From contig NZ_WTVH02000008.1 in the NCBI RefSeq assembly GCF_012910785.2, positions 310,001-374,000 of the forward strand: a stretch of 64,000 nucleotides of DNA, read 5' to 3'. The notes under the pieces were generated by a model. That model made no database searches. It was not told the DNA's origin and saw only the letters and a list, made by a program, of their open reading frames with translations. The DNA comes from Aromatoleum buckelii (GTDB taxonomy: Bacteria; Pseudomonadota; Gammaproteobacteria; Burkholderiales; Rhodocyclaceae). The position numbers were made by a program, and so were the translations under genes. Shown here piece by piece: positions 58,136 to 64,000 of the stretch (position 1 is the stretch's first letter; each line of letters starts with the position of its first letter).

Positions 58136-59539
58136 GTGAAGATCATCATCCTCGGCGCCGGACAGGTGGGTGCCTCGGTCGCGGAAAATCTCGTTTCCGA
58201 GGCCAACGACATCACGCTCGTCGATACCAACGCCGAGCATCTCGAAATCCTGCGCGACCGCCTGGAACTGCGCACCGTGCTCGGCAACGGAGCCTCGCCT
58301 CAAGTGCTGCGCGACGCCGGTGCCGATGACGCGGACCTGCTGATCGCGGTGACCCAGTCGGACCAGACGAACCTCTGTGCGTGCCGCGTCGCGAAGACCG
58401 TGTTCAACCTGCCGACGCGCATTGCCCGACTGCGCTCCACCGATTTCGTCGAGCATCCGGAGCTGCTCAACAGCGACAACTTCGCGGTCGATTTCTCGAT
58501 CTGCCCGGAGCAGATCGTCACCGACTACATCAAGCGCCTGATCGCGTTCCCGGAGGCGCTGCAGGTGCTGGAATTCGCCGACGGCGTGCTCAGCCTGATC
58601 TGCGTCACCGCGTTCGAAGGCGGGCCGCTGGTGGGCCATCCGCTGAAGGCGCTGCGCTATCACATGCCGAATGTCGAAGTGCGGATCGCCGCGATCTACC
58701 GCCTTGGCGAACCGCTGATTCCCGAAGGCGATACGACGATCCTGCCCGGCGACGAAGTGTTCTGCCTCGCTGCGACAGTGCATATCCGGCAGGTCATGCG
58801 CGAGATGCGCCGCTCGGACCGGGTGACGCGGCGCGTCATGATCGCCGGCGGCGGCAACATCGGCCTGCGGCTCGCGCGTTCGATCGAGGGGGACTACAAC
58901 GTCAAGGTGATCGAAGTCGACAAGCACCGCGCCGAGGCGATCGCGACGCAGCTGAGGCGGGCGCTGGTGCTGCGCGGCGACACCACCGACGAGAAACTGC
59001 TCGAGAACGAAGGCATCGACGAGATCGACCTGTTCCTCGCACTGACCAACGACGACGAAGACAACATCATGTCGACGTCGCTCGCGAAGCGGATGGGCGC
59101 GCGCCGCACGCTGGCGCTGATCAACCGCCGCAGCTATGCCGACTTGGTGCAGGGCGGGCCGATCGACATCGCGATCTCGCCGGCACAGACTTCGATCGGC
59201 TCGCTGCTCGCGCACGTGCGGCGCGGCGACGTGGTCGCCGTGCACAGCCTGCGTCGCGGCGCGGCCGAAGCGCTGGAAATCATCGCGCACGGCAACGCGA
59301 AGGACTCGAACGTCGTCGGCCGCGCGATCGAGGACATCGCGCTGCCGAAGGGCGCGACGATCGGCGCGATCGTGCGAGAGGAACTGCGTCCCGACGGCAA
59401 GGTGATGCGGCGCGGGGTCGTCATTCCGCACCACGACACGGTGATCGCAAGCGGCGACCACGTGATCGTTTTCTGCACGCACAAGAAGCTCGTGCGCCAG
59501 GTCGAGAAGCTTTTCCAGGTCGGCTTCACGTTCCTGTAG
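58136..59539 (+). CDS. trkA: Trk system potassium-binding subunit TrkA
   Basis: The 467-residue peripheral membrane regulator of potassium uptake has two RCK units: MKIIILGAGQVGASVAENLV and later RRVMIAGGGNIGLRLARSIE, each with a Rossmann nucleotide-binding glycine motif and a C-terminal TrkA-C part. It binds NAD(H)/ATP and gates TrkH. GTG start with GGAGAT upstream. trkH begins five bases after the stop. The ntrYX-trkAH order is conserved in several proteobacteria. Confidence 0.95.
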   Translation: MKIIILGAGQVGASVAENLVSEANDITLVDTNAEHLEILRDRLELRTVLGNGASPQVLRDAGADDADLLIAVTQSDQTNLCACRVAKTVFNLPTRIARLRSTDFVEHPELLNSDNFAVDFSICPEQIVTDYIKRLIAFPEALQVLEFADGVLSLICVTAFEGGPLVGHPLKALRYHMPNVEVRIAAIYRLGEPLIPEGDTTILPGDEVFCLAATVHIRQVMREMRRSDRVTRRVMIAGGGNIGLRLARSIEGDYNVKVIEVDKHRAEAIATQLRRALVLRGDTTDEKLLENEGIDEIDLFLALTNDDEDNIMSTSLAKRMGARRTLALINRRSYADLVQGGPIDIAISPAQTSIGSLLAHVRRGDVVAVHSLRRGAAEALEIIAHGNAKDSNVVGRAIEDIALPKGATIGAIVREELRPDGKVMRRGVVIPHHDTVIASGDHVIVFCTHKKLVRQVEKLFQVGFTFL

Positions 59540-59544
59540 AAACC

Positions 59545-61002
59545 ATGCGCAGCTATTTTCCGGTCCTCAGCGCCCTCGGCCTGATCGTGACGATGTTCGG
59601 GGTGCTGATGGGCTTTCCGCTCGCGGTGTCGTTTTTCCTCGACGACGGCGCGACCCGGGCATTCGATGACGCAGTGCTTGCGACCTGCGCGGCCGGGTTG
59701 GTGCTGTGGGCGCTGACGCGCCGCGTCAAGCGCGACCTGAAGCCGAGCGACGGCTTCCTGCTCGTCGCACTGACGTGGGTCGTGACGCCGGTCTTCGGCG
59801 CGATTCCGCTGTTCGGCTATTTGCCCGGCCTGTCCGTCCTCGACGCCTACTTCGAGGCCGTGTCCGGCCTGACCGCGACCGGCGCGACAGTCCTCAGCGG
59901 TCTCGACCAGATGCCGATCTCGATCAACCTGTGGCGCACCTTCATGCACTGGATCGGCGGCATGGGCGTCATCGTGCTGGTGGTCGCGATCCTGCCGCTG
60001 CTGGGTATCGGCGGCCGGCAACTGTTCCGCGCCGAAGTGCCGACGCCGATGAAGGAGTCGAGCCTCACGCCGCGCATCACGGAGACGGCAAAAGGTCTGT
60101 GGACCGCGTACATCCTGCTCACTGCGGCGTGCGGGCTGAGCCTGTGGCTCGCCGGCCTGGACGGCTGGCAAGCGCTGATCCACGCGTTCACGGTGACGGG
60201 CCTGGGGGGCTTCTCGAGCAAGGACGCCTCGCTCGGCCATTTCAACAGCGTGCCCGTCGAGATGGTCGCGATCGCGTTCGCGCTGCTTGCGGGACTCAAT
60301 TATGCGACGCACTACCTCGCGCTGGTGCGCCGCAGCCCGCGCCCGTACCTGTCCGATCCCGAATTGCCGTTCTATTTCGGCGTGCTGCTCGCGAGCGTCG
60401 CGGTGCTGACTGCCTACCTGATGAGCGTCGAGGCGCACGCCGGCTTCCTCAATACGCTGCGCTACGTCGCGTTTCATGTCGTGTCGATGTCCACGTCGCT
60501 CGGGCTCGCGACTTACGACTACACGCTGTGGCCGATGTTCGCGCAGATGTGGATCCTGTTCCTCGGCAGCTTCATCGCCTGTTCCGGTTCGGCCGGCGGC
60601 GGGATCAAGATGATGCGGGCGATCATCCTGTACAAGCAGGTGTACCGCGAGATCGTGCGCTCGCTGCACCCGAATGCGGTGCATCCGGTGCGCCTCGGCA
60701 GCCAGCCGGTGTCGGAGGACATCCTGCACGCGGTGCTGGGCTTCAGCTTCATGTACATGGTGAGCATCGTCGCGTTGACGCTGGTGCTCGCGGCCACCGG
60801 CCTCGACATCATCACCGCCTTTTCCGGCGTCGTCGCGTGCCTCAACAACACCGGCCCCGCCCTCGGCGCGATCGGCCCGGCGTCCAATTACGCCGGCCTC
60901 AACGATTTTCAGACCGCAACACTGGCGTTCACGATGATCCTCGGGCGGCTCGAAATTTTCACGCTGCTCGTCGTGCTGACGCCCGTTTTTTGGCGGCGCT
61001 GA
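59545..61002 (+). CDS. trkH: Trk potassium uptake channel TrkH
   Basis: The 485-residue integral membrane protein with ~10 membrane spans and four pore repeats. Filter-like segments are [38 protein letters not shown] and [36 protein letters not shown] and [11 protein letters not shown] are typical. It imports K+ with TrkA as the cytoplasmic gating partner. Five-base spacing after trkA indicates one operon. Confidence 0.95.
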   Translation: MRSYFPVLSALGLIVTMFGVLMGFPLAVSFFLDDGATRAFDDAVLATCAAGLVLWALTRRVKRDLKPSDGFLLVALTWVVTPVFGAIPLFGYLPGLSVLDAYFEAVSGLTATGATVLSGLDQMPISINLWRTFMHWIGGMGVIVLVVAILPLLGIGGRQLFRAEVPTPMKESSLTPRITETAKGLWTAYILLTAACGLSLWLAGLDGWQALIHAFTVTGLGGFSSKDASLGHFNSVPVEMVAIAFALLAGLNYATHYLALVRRSPRPYLSDPELPFYFGVLLASVAVLTAYLMSVEAHAGFLNTLRYVAFHVVSMSTSLGLATYDYTLWPMFAQMWILFLGSFIACSGSAGGGIKMMRAIILYKQVYREIVRSLHPNAVHPVRLGSQPVSEDILHAVLGFSFMYMVSIVALTLVLAATGLDIITAFSGVVACLNNTGPALGAIGPASNYAGLNDFQTATLAFTMILGRLEIFTLLVVLTPVFWRR

Positions 61003-61103
61003 CGCGGCTTTGCCGCGCGCCATTGCAGGCCGGGGTCGGCATGACGGCGCAAAACGCGGATAATCGCGCTTTGCCTCGAACCGGCAGACAAAAGGACATA
61101 ACC

Positions 61104-62174
<1,071 letters not shown>

Positions 62175-62301
62175 GCGCCATCGGAATCGCACCCTCCGCA
62201 CGCCCGCCTGGTGCGCTGCTCCGGGCGGTTCGGCGCGGGGGAGCGACGAGTCTTCATGACGACGGAATCGGCCAGGCTGTCGGGCGTCGAGCCGCTGCTG
62301 T

Positions 62302-62551
62302 CAAGAAGAAAATATTTAGAAACAGCTTGACTTATGCACACTCCGCCGTTCCCGCGCAAAGCTGCACGACAAGCGTCCGCGATATTGCGCTGCAAGAATA
62401 AGTCACTGAAAAACATGAAGAAAAAATTTGCTTACTGTTAGGGCAAAGTGACTGAATGGCTTGCTGCGTACCGGATTCAGGACGTTTCACCCAAGCTGTT
62501 CACAAAGTTATCCACAGAATATGTGGACAAGCCGATTAAGGGTTATCCGGT
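62302..62551. promoter_or_regulatory. AT-rich DnaA-box cluster, candidate replication origin
   Basis: In the 468-base hemE-priA spacer there are TTATGCACA (62332), perfect TTATCCACA (62508-62516), TTGTCCACA on the minus strand (62522-62530) and TTATCCGGT (62543). The two middle boxes point at each other six bases apart. AT-rich stretches include AAGAAAATATTTAG near 62305 and GAAGAAAAAATTTG near 62416. An inverted repeat AGTCACT/AGTGACT (62401-62407, 62447-62453) brackets the second. No gene is evident. It could be oriC or a DnaA-controlled site. Confidence 0.55.
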
Positions 62552-62642
62552 AGAAGGCGGCTGCAATTTTTTCACCCGCCACACGACTGCTTCGGCACGT
62601 TTTCGACTGCACGAGAAAGACCCACGAAGGTATGAATCAGAC

Positions 62643-64000
62643 ATGCGGATCGTTCGCGTTTCCCTGCCGGTTCCTCTGCCGCAGCTCTTTGATTACACGT
62701 CTGAAGATGCGACCGAAGGGGATGTCGGGCGTTGCGTCCGTGTGCCGTTCGGCCGCGGCGAGAAGAGTGGCGTCATTGTCGCGATTGCCGACGATTCCGC
62801 GATCGATGCGGCGCGGCTGAAAGCGGTACGCCACGTCCAGCGCGAAGTCGCGCCCCTGCCACGCGACTGGCTCGAACTGGTCGCGTTCGTCGCGCGCTAT
62901 TACCACGCGCCCCCGGGGGAAGTGATCGCGCTGGCGCTGCCGCCGGGCCTGCGCCGCGCGGACGCCGTGAGCGACCGCGAAGCGGATCCGCTGCTCGACG
63001 TCAGCGACGCAGGCCGCGCCGCTCTTTCGGCGCCGCGGCGGCCGAGCCGGGCGCTTGCGCTGCTGCGCGATCTGGTCGCGCTCGGTGTCGTGCGGCACAG
63101 TGTGGCCCGCGCGCTGCCGTCCGGGGACGCGCTCGCCGACGCGCTGCGCCGTGGCTGGATCGTCGGCGTGCGGCGCGCCAATCCCGCCGACGCCGCGGGC
63201 GAACTGCCGCAGCTGACGGCCGAGCAGGGCGCGGCGCTCGACGCCGTGCTTGCCGCCGGGCCGGGCTTCGTGCCGTGGCTACTGCAGGGCGTCACGGGCA
63301 GCGGCAAGACCGAAGTCTATCTGCGGCTGGCCGCGCGCACGCTCGAAGCCGGCCGCCAGGTGCTGATGCTGGTGCCGGAGATCGCGTTGACGCCGCAACT
63401 CGAAGCGCGCGTCGCCGGCCGCTTCCCGTCGGCAACCGTGATCAGCCTGCATTCGGGGCTCGCCCCGGGGGCGCGCTCACGCGGCTTCGTGCAGGCGCTC
63501 GAGGGCCATGCCGACATCGTGCTCGGCACGCGCCTGGCAGTGTTCGCCGCGCTGCCGCGGCTGGGGCTGATCCTCGTCGACGAGGAGCACGATGCGTCGT
63601 ACAAGCAGCAGGAAGGCGTGCGCTATTCGGCCCGCGACGTCGCCGTGTGGCGCGCGCGGCAACGCGACGTGCCGATCGTGCTCGGCTCGGCGACGCCGTC
63701 GCTCGAAAGCTGGCAGCACGCGCGTGCCGGGCGCTACCGCAGCCTGCGCCTGTCCGCGCGCGCGGTGGCGAGCACGCTGCCGGCCGTACGGCGCATCGAC
63801 ACGCGGCGCGTGCGCCTCGACGAGGGCCTCAGTCCGGCGCTGCAGGCGGCGATCGGCGAGCGCCTCGCGCGCGGCGAGCAGAGCCTCGTGTTCATCAACC
63901 GCCGCGGCTACGCGCCGGTGCTGTCGTGCCCGTCCTGCAGCTGGGTCAGCCCGTGCCCGCACTGCTCGGCGAACCTCGTTGTGCATCTCGCCGACCGGCG
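62643..64000 (+). CDS. priA: Primosomal helicase PriA, N-terminal part (partial)
   Basis: The frame runs to the window edge (452 residues seen). The N-terminal DNA-binding domain reads MRIVRVSLPVPLPQLFDYTS and RCVRVPFGR. The helicase core has Walker A GVTGSGKTEVYL, VDEEHD and GSATPSLESW, and the first zinc-binding Cys pairs CPSCSWVSPCPHC appear at the end. PriA restarts stalled replication forks. The ATG at 62643 opens the conserved start; a ribosome site is weak (AAGG further upstream). It lies right beside the DnaA-box cluster. Confidence 0.95.
   Translation, partial: MRIVRVSLPVPLPQLFDYTSEDATEGDVGRCVRVPFGRGEKSGVIVAIADDSAIDAARLKAVRHVQREVAPLPRDWLELVAFVARYYHAPPGEVIALALPPGLRRADAVSDREADPLLDVSDAGRAALSAPRRPSRALALLRDLVALGVVRHSVARALPSGDALADALRRGWIVGVRRANPADAAGELPQLTAEQGAALDAVLAAGPGFVPWLLQGVTGSGKTEVYLRLAARTLEAGRQVLMLVPEIALTPQLEARVAGRFPSATVISLHSGLAPGARSRGFVQALEGHADIVLGTRLAVFAALPRLGLILVDEEHDASYKQQEGVRYSARDVAVWRARQRDVPIVLGSATPSLESWQHARAGRYRSLRLSARAVASTLPAVRRIDTRRVRLDEGLSPALQAAIGERLARGEQSLVFINRRGYAPVLSCPSCSWVSPCPHCSANLVVHLADR

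Overview
The window is a piece of a high-GC proteobacterial chromosome. Gene content and protein style (dnaA-dnaN-gyrB back to back with rpmH-rnpA-yidD-yidC-mnmE, ntrYX-trkAH-hemE-priA, a betaproteobacterial-type DnaA N-terminus, an NtrX lacking ATPase motifs) point to Betaproteobacteria, most likely Rhodocyclales (Azoarcus/Aromatoleum/Thauera group). That assignment is inference from gene order and protein sequence. The region is origin-proximal: it holds the ParB C-terminus, dnaA, two parS sites and a cluster of DnaA boxes.

Layout. 1-18.7 kb is ordinary chromosomal backbone: parB end, a persulfide-dioxygenase-like enzyme, a ribbon-helix-helix regulator with a palindromic operator next to a PHB-depolymerase-type esterase, an NYN-domain protein, a globin-coupled GGDEF/EAL protein, an ldtD/ycbK-like cell-wall pair, an ABC-F ATPase, tRNA-Leu(GAG), a hemerythrin, a candidate sRNA, gamma-glutamyltransferase, a leader-like small peptide and a SleB-type hydrolase. 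18.7-28 kb is the replication and translation core: gyrB, dnaN and dnaA on the minus strand, rpmH-rnpA-yidD-yidC-mnmE on the plus strand.

27.95-49.6 kb is an integrated element of about 21.6 kb in the 3' end of mnmE, the site also used by SGI1-type islands. Its imperfect direct repeats reproduce the mnmE tail. It has a tyrosine integrase, GGGCAC repeats at both ends, an AlpA regulator, a self-replication module (SSB-like, TOPRIM primase, DUF927 ATPase) with two clusters of a GGAACGG repeat that look like iterons, and a defence cargo. The cargo is an operon of four genes with overlapping stops and starts: type III methyltransferase (mod), SMC/OLD-like AAA ATPase, small PD-(D/E)XK-like protein, type III restriction helicase-nuclease (res). 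A fifth small gene follows. mod is split by an IS256-family element with a 9-bp target duplication, and the ATPase gene by an IS21-family element with a 7-bp duplication. In both cases removing the element and one duplication copy restores the reading frame exactly.

49.6-64 kb returns to backbone: two divergent DUF2382 stress-type genes, a TSUP permease flanked by parS sites, then rsmB-DUF4390-ntrY-ntrX-trkA-trkH-hemE and the 5' part of priA. The AT-rich hemE-priA spacer carries four DnaA-box-like sequences and may be the real origin.

Leading candidates for something undescribed are the AAA ATPase plus PD-(D/E)XK pair embedded between mod and res, the iteron-like clusters of the island, and the hemE-priA origin candidate.
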